Positions 44,933 through 53,793 of a stretch of 64,000 nucleotides of DNA are shown here, piece after piece (the first letter of the stretch is position 1; every line of letters begins with the position of its first letter). Source of the DNA: Bog-473 sp963809825 (GTDB lineage Bacteria > Actinomycetota > Acidimicrobiia > Acidimicrobiales > RAAP-2); NCBI GenBank assembly GCA_963809825.1, contig CAWELJ010000010.1:186001-250000 (forward strand), read 5' to 3'. The position numbers and the translations under genes are program-made. The notes under the pieces were generated by a model. It saw nothing but the letters and a program-made list of their open reading frames with translations, did not search any database and was not told where the DNA came from.

Positions 44933-46392
44933 CCGACCCCGAGGCCGCGGAGTCGCCGCCGGCCGAAGTCGTCGTCGAGTCGGTCCCTGCCGCGATGTCG
45001 CTGGCTCCGAATGCGGTCGGCCCGACACTGGGAGGCGAGCTCCTCCTCGACGCCGAGGCGCGCCCCGGGGTCGAGTCGATGCGGGCGGGGCTGCTCCAGG
45101 CCGGGCCCTTGGCGGCGGCCGGTGTCATCGCCAACGGGGCCAGCGTCGTCCTCACCATCGCGCTGGCGCGCCTCCTCACCCCCCACAGCTACGGAGTCCT
45201 CAACCAGCTGACGGGCCTCTACCTGATCCTTTCCATGCCGGGTTCGGCCGTGGTGGTCGCCGTCGTGCGGCGGGTCACCATGTGGCACGAGGACGGGACC
45301 GGCCACCTGGTGCGCCGTTGGGCCGGGCGGGTGCACCGGCAGGGCACGATGCTCGTCCTCGCCTGGGCGGTCCTTGTGTTCGTCAGCCGGCACGGCGTCG
45401 CCGTGCTCCTGAACCAGCAGAGCGGCATCGGCATCGCCGCCATCCTCACTGCGGCCGCCTTCTTCGTGCTGCTCTCGCTCGACCGCGGCCTGCTCCAGGC
45501 CAACCGTGCCTACCGGCCCCTGGCGGCCAACCTCGTCGTCGAGATCGGCGTCCGACTGGCCGCGGTGCTCGTACTGGTCCTCGCCGGGTTCGGGCCATCC
45601 GGCGCGGCCGTGGGGGTGCTGATCGGCGAGGTCGTCGCAGCGGGACACGCACGCTATGCGGCCGTGCGCGCCTGGTCGGGAGGCCAGGCGCCCCACCTGT
45701 GGACCGCCGCCGGGTGGATGGCGGCCGTGCGACCCGATCCGGTGCTGGGTGCGAAGGCTTCCGTGCGCCGCACGGTCGCCCTGGACCTCGCCGTGGCGTC
45801 GATCTCCCTCTCCATGGTGGCCGTGCTGCAGAACGTCGACGTCCTCGTGGTCGGCCGCGACAACCCCGCGCAGAGCGGCGCGTACGCCGCCGTCTCGGTC
45901 ACCAGCAAGGCGATCGTCTTCGGCGCCGTCGTCCTCGGTGGGTACCTGCTCCCCGAGGCGGCCATCCGATGGCGCCAGGGTGGCCACGCCCTGCGCCAGC
46001 TGGCGGTCGTGCTCGTGCTGCTGGCGGTCCCTTCGTTCCTGCTCCTGGCCGTCGCGGTCGTGGCGCCCCAGGTGCTGCTCGACGTGGTGTTCCACCATTC
46101 CTACACGGCCGCCGCCGATGCGCTGGCACCACTCGTGCTGGCCATGATCATGCTGAGCGTCACGGTGGTCCTCACCATGTACCTGCTCGCCGTGGGCCGG
46201 CGCTGGGTGGTCCTGGTGCTGGTGGGCGGGGCGGCCGCGCTGACCATGGCGGTGAACGAGGTGCACGGGGCGCCGCGGGCGACGGCGCTCGTCGATCTCG
46301 CCACCCAGGCGGTGGTGCTGATCGTGATCGTCACCGGGTTCGCGGCGGTGCACAGGGTCCGGCTCAAGAAGCAGCCCGCAGAGCTATCCTGA
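44929..46392 (+). CDS. Polysaccharide/lipid-linked oligosaccharide flippase (MOP superfamily)
   Basis: A 487-residue protein with a 55-residue soluble N-terminus and about 12-14 membrane helices. The first helices (GPLAAAGVIANGASVVLTIALARLL followed by TPHSYGVLNQLTGLYLI) match the start of Wzx-type exporters, and FGPSGAAVGVLIGEVVAAG and MVAVLQNVDVLVVGRDN mark the second half. It would move lipid-linked sugars across the membrane. GTG overlaps the SGNH stop as GTGA. Confidence 0.85.
   Translation: MTDPEAAESPPAEVVVESVPAAMSLAPNAVGPTLGGELLLDAEARPGVESMRAGLLQAGPLAAAGVIANGASVVLTIALARLLTPHSYGVLNQLTGLYLILSMPGSAVVVAVVRRVTMWHEDGTGHLVRRWAGRVHRQGTMLVLAWAVLVFVSRHGVAVLLNQQSGIGIAAILTAAAFFVLLSLDRGLLQANRAYRPLAANLVVEIGVRLAAVLVLVLAGFGPSGAAVGVLIGEVVAAGHARYAAVRAWSGGQAPHLWTAAGWMAAVRPDPVLGAKASVRRTVALDLAVASISLSMVAVLQNVDVLVVGRDNPAQSGAYAAVSVTSKAIVFGAVVLGGYLLPEAAIRWRQGGHALRQLAVVLVLLAVPSFLLLAVAVVAPQVLLDVVFHHSYTAAADALAPLVLAMIMLSVTVVLTMYLLAVGRRWVVLVLVGGAAALTMAVNEVHGAPRATALVDLATQAVVLIVIVTGFAAVHRVRLKKQPAELS
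46385..46390 (+). promoter_or_regulatory. TANNNT -10 box (TATCCT) before the GT4 gene
   Basis: TATCCT overlaps the flippase stop region and ends six bases before the ATG at 46397. It matches the box before uvrA base for base, including the following CACCGG/GACCGG context. Confidence 0.5.
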
Positions 46393-46396
46393 CCGG

Positions 46397-47605
46397 ATGG
46401 GTGACGACTCGGGGCCGGCATCCGCCGCGCCCCCGGGTCGGCCCGGCGAGGACGTGCGCCCGGAGCGCGACGTGCTCGCCGCCATCGCAGCCGACGCGGG
46501 CATCCGCCGCATCCACTTCGTGGCCTGGCGGGATCTCGATGACCCCGAAGCAGGGGGGTCGGAACTGCACGCCCACCGCGTCGCGTCGCTGTGGGCCGCC
46601 GCCGGACTGGACGTCACGTTCCGCACGTCGGCGGTCCCCGGCGCGCCGGAGGACCTGACCCGTGACGGGTATCGCGTGTTACGCCGCGCGGGGCGCTACG
46701 CCGTCTTCCCCGGGGCGGCCTGGGAGGGGATCCGGATGGGGCATCGTCCGGGCGACGCACTGGTCGAGATCTGGAACGGCATGCCGTTCCTGTCGCCGCT
46801 GTGGTACCGGGGGCCGCGGTTGGTCTTCCTGCACCACGTCCACGCCGAAATGTGGGGCATGGTCCTGCCGCCCGCGCTGGCCCGCCTGGGCGACACCGTC
46901 GAGCGACGGATCGCCCCGCGCTTCTACCGCTCGAGCCGCATCGTGACCCTGTCGGAGTCGTCGCGCACCGAGATCGTCGACATGCTCGGGCTCGACGCCG
47001 GCCGCGTCACCGTGGCGCCGCCGGGCGTGGACGCCCGCTACACGCCCGGCGGGCAGCGGTCGGCCGTACCCCTCGTGGTCGCGGTGGGTCGGTTGGTGCC
47101 GGTGAAGCGCTTCGACGCGCTGTTGCGGGCGCTCGCCGAGGTCAAGAAGGACCACCCCGCGCTGCGCGCGGTCGTGATCGGCGAGGGGTACGAGCGACCC
47201 GCCCTCGAGGCACTGCGGGCCGAGCTGGGTGCCGCAGACTGGGTCAGCATGCCGGGGCGGGTGGACGACGCGGAGCTCGTGTCGTGGTACCGCCAGGCCT
47301 GGCTGGTGGCCAGCAGCTCGCAGCGCGAGGGATGGGGCATGACGCTCACCGAGGCTGCGGCGTGCGGGACCCCGGCCGTGGCCACCGCGATCGCCGGCCA
47401 CGCCGACGCGGTGCTCAATGGAGAGTCGGGGATCCTGGTCGACGACGTGCGCGGGCTCGGGGGGGCGATCGGGCGCGTCCTGGGTGACGACGTCCTGCGC
47501 AGCCGCCTCTCCAAGGGCGCGGTGACCAGGGCCCGCTGGTTCACGTGGGACGCCACCGCCCGCCGCGCCCTCGAGGCGCTGGCCGAAGAGGCGGGGCGCT
47601 CCTAG
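46397..47605 (+). CDS. Glycosyltransferase family 4
   Basis: A 402-residue GT-B enzyme. After about 35 non-conserved residues, IHFVAWRDLDDPEAGGSELH is the N-terminal acceptor domain with the Gly-rich loop. The C-terminal domain has LVVAVGRLVPVKRFDALLRAL, VIGEGYERPALE and the donor-binding EX7E: SSSQREGWGMTLTEAAACGTPAVAT. It uses a nucleotide sugar at the inner face of the membrane. It ends 3 bp before the convergent aftD stop. Confidence 0.92.
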   Translation: MGDDSGPASAAPPGRPGEDVRPERDVLAAIAADAGIRRIHFVAWRDLDDPEAGGSELHAHRVASLWAAAGLDVTFRTSAVPGAPEDLTRDGYRVLRRAGRYAVFPGAAWEGIRMGHRPGDALVEIWNGMPFLSPLWYRGPRLVFLHHVHAEMWGMVLPPALARLGDTVERRIAPRFYRSSRIVTLSESSRTEIVDMLGLDAGRVTVAPPGVDARYTPGGQRSAVPLVVAVGRLVPVKRFDALLRALAEVKKDHPALRAVVIGEGYERPALEALRAELGAADWVSMPGRVDDAELVSWYRQAWLVASSSQREGWGMTLTEAAACGTPAVATAIAGHADAVLNGESGILVDDVRGLGGAIGRVLGDDVLRSRLSKGAVTRARWFTWDATARRALEALAEEAGRS

Positions 47606-47608
47606 AGG

Positions 47609-50600
47609 TCAGCCGTCGATGCCCACGATCGGCGGGACGAGCGTGAGGTCGTGCGTCGAGCGCTCCGGCACGGGGCCGGCCCGCAGTGAGCGCGGACCGA
47701 GCGGCTTGCGGACGCGCAACCCGAGGCCGGAGATGACGCCGTCGGCCAGCAGCAGGACCACGCCGAGCCAGATCAGGTTGCCCGCGTTGACGAACGTGCC
47801 GGCCCAGTTGGCGCCCGGCAAATAGTGGTGCACGTGCTGCCCCTGGACGACGTTGATGCAGCCGGCCACGACGAGCGCCACCGCACCGACGGTGGCGATG
47901 GCGCGGGCCCACGGAACTAGGAGGCCGAGAGTCACGACGGCGCCCACGACGAGACCGGCCCGCGGCGGCGTGACCAGCGCGGCCATGCCGCCCGTGGCGG
48001 CGCCGATGAGCAGCGCCCGAGGGAAGCGGAGCCAGCCGCGGGGCCGCTCGTCCTTGGGTGGCGGCGTGGAGGGCAGCGCCAGGACCGGGGCGTCGAAGGG
48101 CACGGCCGGTCGTTCGGGCGCGTCGGGCCCGGCCGGCCCGCGCAGCCGCCGCGGGAGCAGCGCCCGCACCCGGCGCCGGGCGCGGCAGGGGGAGGAACCC
48201 GAGCACGAGGCACAACGCCAGGGTGGCGGCGGACAGCCCCAGGGCAGCCCACACCTCTTGTTGCGGGGTCCACGACACCTCGACCGTGAAGTCGGGGCCG
48301 CCCAGGCGGTGCAGGTCGGCCTCGCTGACGTGCCATCCGTTGGCGAAGCCGTCGACGAGATGCGGCGGCCCGAGGTCGACGGAATGCGATCCCGGGGCGG
48401 CGCCGGGCCCGGGCTGCGCCACCGCCTGCCAGCCCTTGTTGAGGCTCTGACCGAGGACGAGCTCGAACGACTGCGTGGCACCCGCCACCGAACCGGCGTG
48501 CGTGTCGACGTGCGACGAGGTCGCGTTGACCGAGGCTGAGGGGCCGGGCTGGGTCGCGGCCAGCTGCGGCGTCCCCGCCGAGGTGGGGAAGACGGCGGGC
48601 CCCGCACCGCCGCCGGCGGCCGAATCGAGGGCCAGCTGGTCGATGTTCCAGCCCGTGCACGTGGCCGGGGTGCTGGCGCAGGGCGGGTTGTGCCCGGCCG
48701 TGGTCTGCACGATGTGCGGTCCGGCGCCGAGCGTGATCCCCTTCGCATCGGGCCCGCAGGGCACGAGCTGCGCCTCGCCGTTCTGGAGGGCGTGTTGTGC
48801 CGACCCCACGACGGCGACGTCGACCGGCCGGCCGTCGACGGTGAGGAGATTCGGGACGCAGTTCCCGGGCAGGTCGGCCGGGGTCGTGGCCGTGTGCGCC
48901 CCGGGGAACCCGATCTCGGCGATGCCGAGCGGCAGTGCGAGCGGCCCGGCGGAGTAGTAGTTGGCCGCGTACTCGGGCCGCACGGCGGTGAACGTGATGA
49001 TGAAGTGCGAGCCCGTCAACGGGGGGAACGAGACGGGCACGGTGGTGACGGCCCCGGGCACGGTGCCGTCCGCGATGGCCGGGACCGCGACCTGGCGCAC
49101 CTGGCTGCCCGAGGTGATCGTCATCGCCGTCGGCACGGAGTGCCGGCCGTCGGCGATGACCTGCATGGCCAACCCGCTCAGCGCCTGGGGCTTGGCCAGG
49201 TCGTAGGTGAGGGTCGAGCCCACCTGTGCCTTCGACCCGAGGCCGGGCTGCCACGAGGTCGTAGGATCCCCGTCCGCCGCGGCCGAGGCGGTGGCGCTCA
49301 GGGACCCGGGCAGCCGGCCCGAGGAGTAGGCGTCGCTGACGCCGGTCGCGGCGGATGGAGTGCGGCCCACCAGGCGGTCGATCTCGTCGTCGGGGATCAG
49401 CGCCGAGAGGCTCGCGGAGCCCGACAACGCGAAGGTGCGGGCGGTCGGGAGCGTGAACTGGCGCGTGATGGTGGTCTCGGGGTCGCTGCGGGGCGGGAAC
49501 TGCGAGGTGCGCTGCCGGGTCATCACGACCGTCAGGCGGTTGGCGGCCGAGGACGCGCCGAGCGTCGAGAGCATCTGACTCGGCATGGTGATGACCTGGT
49601 GCACCACCTGCCCCGGGATCTCGACCTCGGCGAAGCCCACCGCGGAGGCCGACAGCGGCGGGGCCGAGTTGTTCGTGGTGCCGTCGAGGGTCACGCGCAG
49701 CGTGTGGAACGTCCGGGAGGGGAAGGTGAGGGTCTGGCCCGTGGTGACGTGGGAGGCGCTGGTGAGGTCGTAGCGGACCGGGCTCTTGCCGTCGAAGGTG
49801 AGGGTGACGGCGGACACCCAGCGCGAGCGGTCGCCCCGCTGTGGTTGGACCAACGTGACGTGGTCGGTGGTGACCGGGTTGGCGAAGTGCGCCTGCCACC
49901 ACTGGCCGGCGGGGTTGGGCACGAAGGTCCCGGTGATCCAGGCCGTGTCGAAGTTGCCGTCGATGGCGCTGTAGGCCTCGTCCTCGGGCGTGTAGGACAC
50001 GGCGTTCCCGTAACTGCTGGCGGTGACGTTGACCGCGCCCACGTACGACGCGTACGACCTGCTGCTCAACCCGGTTCCCGGGAACAGCTCGACCGGGCTG
50101 TCGCTCAGGTCGCTCTTGGCCGGGTTGTCGCCCGGAGTCTCGGTCGCGCCCGCGTTCGCCGTCAGCGTGTCCCAGCGGAACGCCTGCTTGCGGTTGGTGT
50201 CGGTCAGCACCAATTGGGCGCCCTGGGACGAGAGGTCGCGCAGGCGCAGGGGCGAGTCGGCCAGGGTGCCCGCGTAGTAGATCGCGCTGCTCGTGTTCAG
50301 GAGGCCGAGGCCGGCGAGGTTGTCGAGCCCGGTCGCGTCGCCCTCCATGACGACCGCTCCGGCATCGGACTCGCCGCGCAGCATCGGGCGCGGATTGGCG
50401 ACCGTGTAGGTGACGATGGGAGACGGCCAGCCCGGGTTGCCCGGCACCGAGAGGTCCTGCTCGTTCAGCGTCGAGTTGACGGAGACGTTCGGCCTGGGTG
50501 TGCCGAAGGCGACGGGGTCGGTCAGCCCGAGCGGTTCCTGCAGGAGCTGCAGGGCGAGGAGCTGCGGCTGCGGGATCCCGTAGCGCTCGTACTGCTGGTC

Positions 50601-52250
50601 GTACTCGACCATGAGATCCCCGGCGCCCATCAGCCGGGCCATGGGTGCCAATGCGTTCGTGTCCGCGATGCTGTCCTGCACCGGCCCGTCCGTCGCATAG
50701 AGGGTGTCGGCCGTGGCGATGGATCCCATGATCTGTTGCTCGCGGGTCACGAAGTCGCGCGTGAGCAGGGCGGGCTGGGGCGTGTCGACGGTGTCACCCC
50801 AGCGGTAGACGGAGAAATTGTTGCCCGGGATGGCGAAGACCCTCGTGCCGGGATGGGTCGCGTTGAGGTGGTCGATGGCGGCCACCTGGTACGCCGGCAG
50901 GGCGGCCGGTTGGGTGAAGTAGTTGGCGATGGTGTCGCCCAGGAAGAGCGAGGGGATGTTGACGACGACGAGGCCCGCCACCAGGACGGATGTCGTGATG
51001 CCGACGACGGAGAGACGGGACCACAGGGCCGTCAGCCCGCTGCCGAGGAGCATGAAGAGCGCCAGCAGCACGAGGGGCGTGGCGCGGTCGGTCGAGCGCA
51101 GCGCCAGACCCGCGGTCGTGTTGGTCATGAACGTCTTGAGCTCGCCTCCGATGACGGTGGGGTTGGAGAAGGGGAACGGACCGACCGAGAGCACCAGGCC
51201 CACGAACAGGAGGATCAGGAAGTACGCGCGCTCACGCCAGCGCACGAACGCCGCCGCCACGAGCGCGACCACCGGCACCGCGTACGAGGTGGCCAATTGG
51301 GAGATGTCCTGGGTGAGACGAATGGCGGCGTTCGTCCAGGGCCCGGTGTGGTCGGCGCCGTAGAAGTACCAGTAGCCCAGGCCGCGGATGATGTCGGCCG
51401 GGTTGGAGGTGGCCGACGTCGAGGGAACGGTCTCGGTGAACTTGAGGACGTTGACCCCGTAGGCAGCCTCCACTTGCAGCCCCGCGATCCACCAGAGGCT
51501 GGCGCCGAGTGTGAGGATCGTGATGCGCAGGCCGGTGGCCAGCGCGTGGCGCCAGGTCGACTCGCGCAGCACGACCACGGCGTAGAACAGCCACAGCACC
51601 GGCGCGACGCCGACGTAGATGATGGAGCTGGCGTTGATGCCGCTCACCGTTGCCACGACCGCGGCGAACAGGGCGGGCTCCCGCCAGCCGCCGCGCCGCA
51701 GGGCCACGATGGTCAGGCCCAGCATGAACGGCAGCCCTGCCCAGGGCAACAGGATCACCGAGATGCGCCCGGCGTACTGGAGGAAGTAGGGCGACAGCAT
51801 GTAGGCGAGCGCGGCCGCAGTCGGCCCGGGGCCGCGCAGCCCGAGGATGCGCGAGAGGTACAGCACACCCAGCCCCGCCGCGAAGAGGATGGAGCCGAGC
51901 CAGAGTCGCTGGGCCACCCAGACCTGCACGCCGAGGAGGTGGAAGACGGCGAAGAACGGGCCCATCGGGAAGAGGTAGCCGATGTACTGATGGTTGACCC
52001 CGCCCAGTCCCACCGTCGGGTTCCACATGAACGCCGCCTGGCCGAGGAACTTGGTCGGGTCGAGGTAGAGGTAGGTCTTGGTGTCGGGGGTGACGACGCC
52101 CGGCCGCACCGCCAGGAGGGGGGCGTAGGCCAGGGCGGCCAGCACCGCGGCCCCCCCGATCCACCAGTACCGGCTGCCCTTCCCGCCCGCAGGTGTCCTG
52201 GCGACGGCGTGCCGCCCCCGAGGGGCGGTGACGGTGGGGGACGTGGTCAT
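47609..52250 (-). CDS. aftD: Arabinofuranosyltransferase AftD-like (DUF3367) membrane protein, single-base frameshift
   Basis: Restored length is about 1546 residues, close to mycobacterial AftD. Residues 1-450 form a GT-C membrane domain: VRPGVVTPDTKTYLYLDPTKF with the catalytic acidic region, WNPTVGLGGVNHQYIGYLFPMGPFF, and about eleven helices. Two discoidin/CBM-like domains follow, near residue 760 (AYSAIDGNFDTAWITG) and near residue 1000 (DGDPTTSWQPG). C-terminal helices (residues about 1335-1355 and 1417-1517) close the protein. One extra base near 48180, after FLPLPRP, shifts the frame; the tail resumes at RVRALLPRRLRGPAGPD and ends VPPIVGIDG. AftD branches arabinan using decaprenyl-phosphoarabinose in mycobacteria. 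Whether arabinan exists here is unknown. Confidence 0.85.
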
Positions 52251-52327
52251 GAAGAAGGGCCGCGAAGGTCGCCGGGTAGTGTAAGCAGGCAGCGCCGCCC
52301 CGGCGTGTCACCGCGATTGGAGCGCCC

Positions 52328-53140
52328 GTGGCCACCAGCACGAAGAGCCGCCTGACGGGCGAGCGGCCCCAACAGGGGGTGACCCCGGACTCCCTGCTGG
52401 CGCTGCACGAGGCGGGGTACCGCGCCGTGCTCGACCGGATCGGAGACGGGCGCATTCTCGACGTGGGGTGCGGACAGGGATTCGAGTCCGCCAGGTTCCT
52501 GGACCCCGGACGGGAGGTCGTCGGGGTCGACTACTCGGCCGACGCCGTGGCGACCGCGGCGTCCCGCTACGGGCCCGGTGGCCTCCGCGTGGCCCAGATG
52601 GACGCGCTCGACCTGGGTTTCGGGCCCGGAACCTTCGACGGCGCGTGCTCCTCACACCTCATCGAGCACTTCACCGACCCCGAGCCGCACGTCTCCGAGC
52701 TGGCCCGCGTGCTCAAGGACGGCGGCGTCGCGTGCGTGCTGACCCCGAACCGGCCGGCGGACTTCGAGAACCCCTTCCACCTGCACCTGTTCGACCGCGA
52801 CGAGCTCCGCAGCATGCTCGAGCGCCACTTCGGCGACGTGTGGCTCGGAGGGGTCGATGCCGCTCCCCACGTGAAGGCGGACTTCGAGGCGCGCCGGGTC
52901 AAGGCGGCCAAGCTGCTCAAGCTCGATGCCTTCGACCTCCGGCACCGCATGCCGCACGAGTGGTACGTGTGGGCCTACACGCGGCTGCTGCCCCTGGCCT
53001 ACAAGCTGGTGGCCCGGGACGACACCGGGGGAGCCACCGGCATCACCGCCGACGACTGGTTCGTCACCGACGAGCCGGACGACACCACGCTCGTCCTGTT
53101 CGCCGTCGCCCGAGCGCCGCGCCCGGAGGGTGCCGGTTGA
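52328..53140 (+). CDS. Class I SAM-dependent methyltransferase
   Basis: A 270-residue protein. Motif I is GRILDVGCGQGFESARFL (about residues 41-58), motif II REVVGVDYSADAV, then FDGACSSHLIEHFTDP and VLKDGGVACVLTPNRP. A C-terminal extension of about 90 residues (HRMPHEWYVWAYTRLLPLAYKL) could touch the membrane. The substrate is unknown; its position next to AftD suggests a glycan or lipid. The GTG start is 77 bp from the divergent aftD. Its stop overlaps coaE (TGATG). Confidence 0.85.
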   Translation: MATSTKSRLTGERPQQGVTPDSLLALHEAGYRAVLDRIGDGRILDVGCGQGFESARFLDPGREVVGVDYSADAVATAASRYGPGGLRVAQMDALDLGFGPGTFDGACSSHLIEHFTDPEPHVSELARVLKDGGVACVLTPNRPADFENPFHLHLFDRDELRSMLERHFGDVWLGGVDAAPHVKADFEARRVKAAKLLKLDAFDLRHRMPHEWYVWAYTRLLPLAYKLVARDDTGGATGITADDWFVTDEPDDTTLVLFAVARAPRPEGAG

Positions 53141-53760
53141 TGCTGGCCGTCGGGCTCACCGGTGGCATCGGCTCGGGCAAGTCGGCGGTGGCCGACCTCC
53201 TGGTGGAGCGCGGTGCCGTGCTCATCGACGCCGACCGGGTGGCCCGTCAGGTGGTGGAGCCCGGGGGACCGGCGTACCAGCCGCTGATCGACCGTTTCGG
53301 CCCCGGCATCGTGGCGGCCGACGGCACGATCGACCGCCAGGCGCTGGCCGGCGTTGCCTTCGCCGACGAGGAGTCCCGGCTGGCGCTCAACGCGATCACC
53401 CACCCGGCCATCGGCATCGCCATGATCGAGGCCCGGGACGCCCTCGCCGACACCGACGCCATCGTGATCCTGGCCATCCCGTTGCTCACGGCCGCCCATC
53501 GGGAGACCGTCCGGCTGCACAAGGTCGTGGTGGTCGACTGCCCCACCGACGTGGCGCTCGAGCGGTTGCTGGCCCAGCGCGGCTTCGACCGCGCCGACGC
53601 CGAGGCGCGGATCCGGTCGCAGATCTCACGAGAGGAGCGGGTCGAGGAGGCCGACTACGTCCTCGACAACTCGGGTGACCGCGACGCTCTGGCGCGTGAG
53701 GTCGCCAAGCTGTGGGACTGGCTGCTCGGCGCGGCGGCGGAGCGGCGCGCCCACGCCTGA
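53140..53760 (+). CDS. coaE: Dephospho-CoA kinase
   Basis: A 206-residue kinase that phosphorylates dephospho-CoA at the 3' position, the last step of coenzyme A synthesis. It has the P-loop LTGGIGSGKSAVADLL (about residues 6-21), LIDADRVARQVVEPG and FAIPLL-like VILAIPLLTAAHRE. The C-terminus RIRSQISREERVEEADYVLDNSG is the family signature. The fused C-terminal domain found in mycobacterial CoaE is absent. GGAGGG lies nine bases before ATG. Confidence 0.95.
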   Translation: MLAVGLTGGIGSGKSAVADLLVERGAVLIDADRVARQVVEPGGPAYQPLIDRFGPGIVAADGTIDRQALAGVAFADEESRLALNAITHPAIGIAMIEARDALADTDAIVILAIPLLTAAHRETVRLHKVVVVDCPTDVALERLLAQRGFDRADAEARIRSQISREERVEEADYVLDNSGDRDALAREVAKLWDWLLGAAAERRAHA

Positions 53761-53778
53761 GCGGTCACACCCCCCGGG

Positions 53779-53784
53779 TAGCCT
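53779..53784 (+). promoter_or_regulatory. TANNNT -10 box (TAGCCT) before uvrB
   Basis: TAGCCT ends nine bases before the uvrB ATG. GGAGG follows it directly, so this unit has both a ribosome-binding site and a very short leader. Confidence 0.45.
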
Positions 53785-53793
53785 CGGAGGGCC

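Noticed and set aside
48690..52355. A 1221-codon open frame on the plus strand opposite aftD
   Set aside because: Arg/Gly/Val-rich shadow sequence without motifs; the minus-strand AftD protein is coherent throughout.
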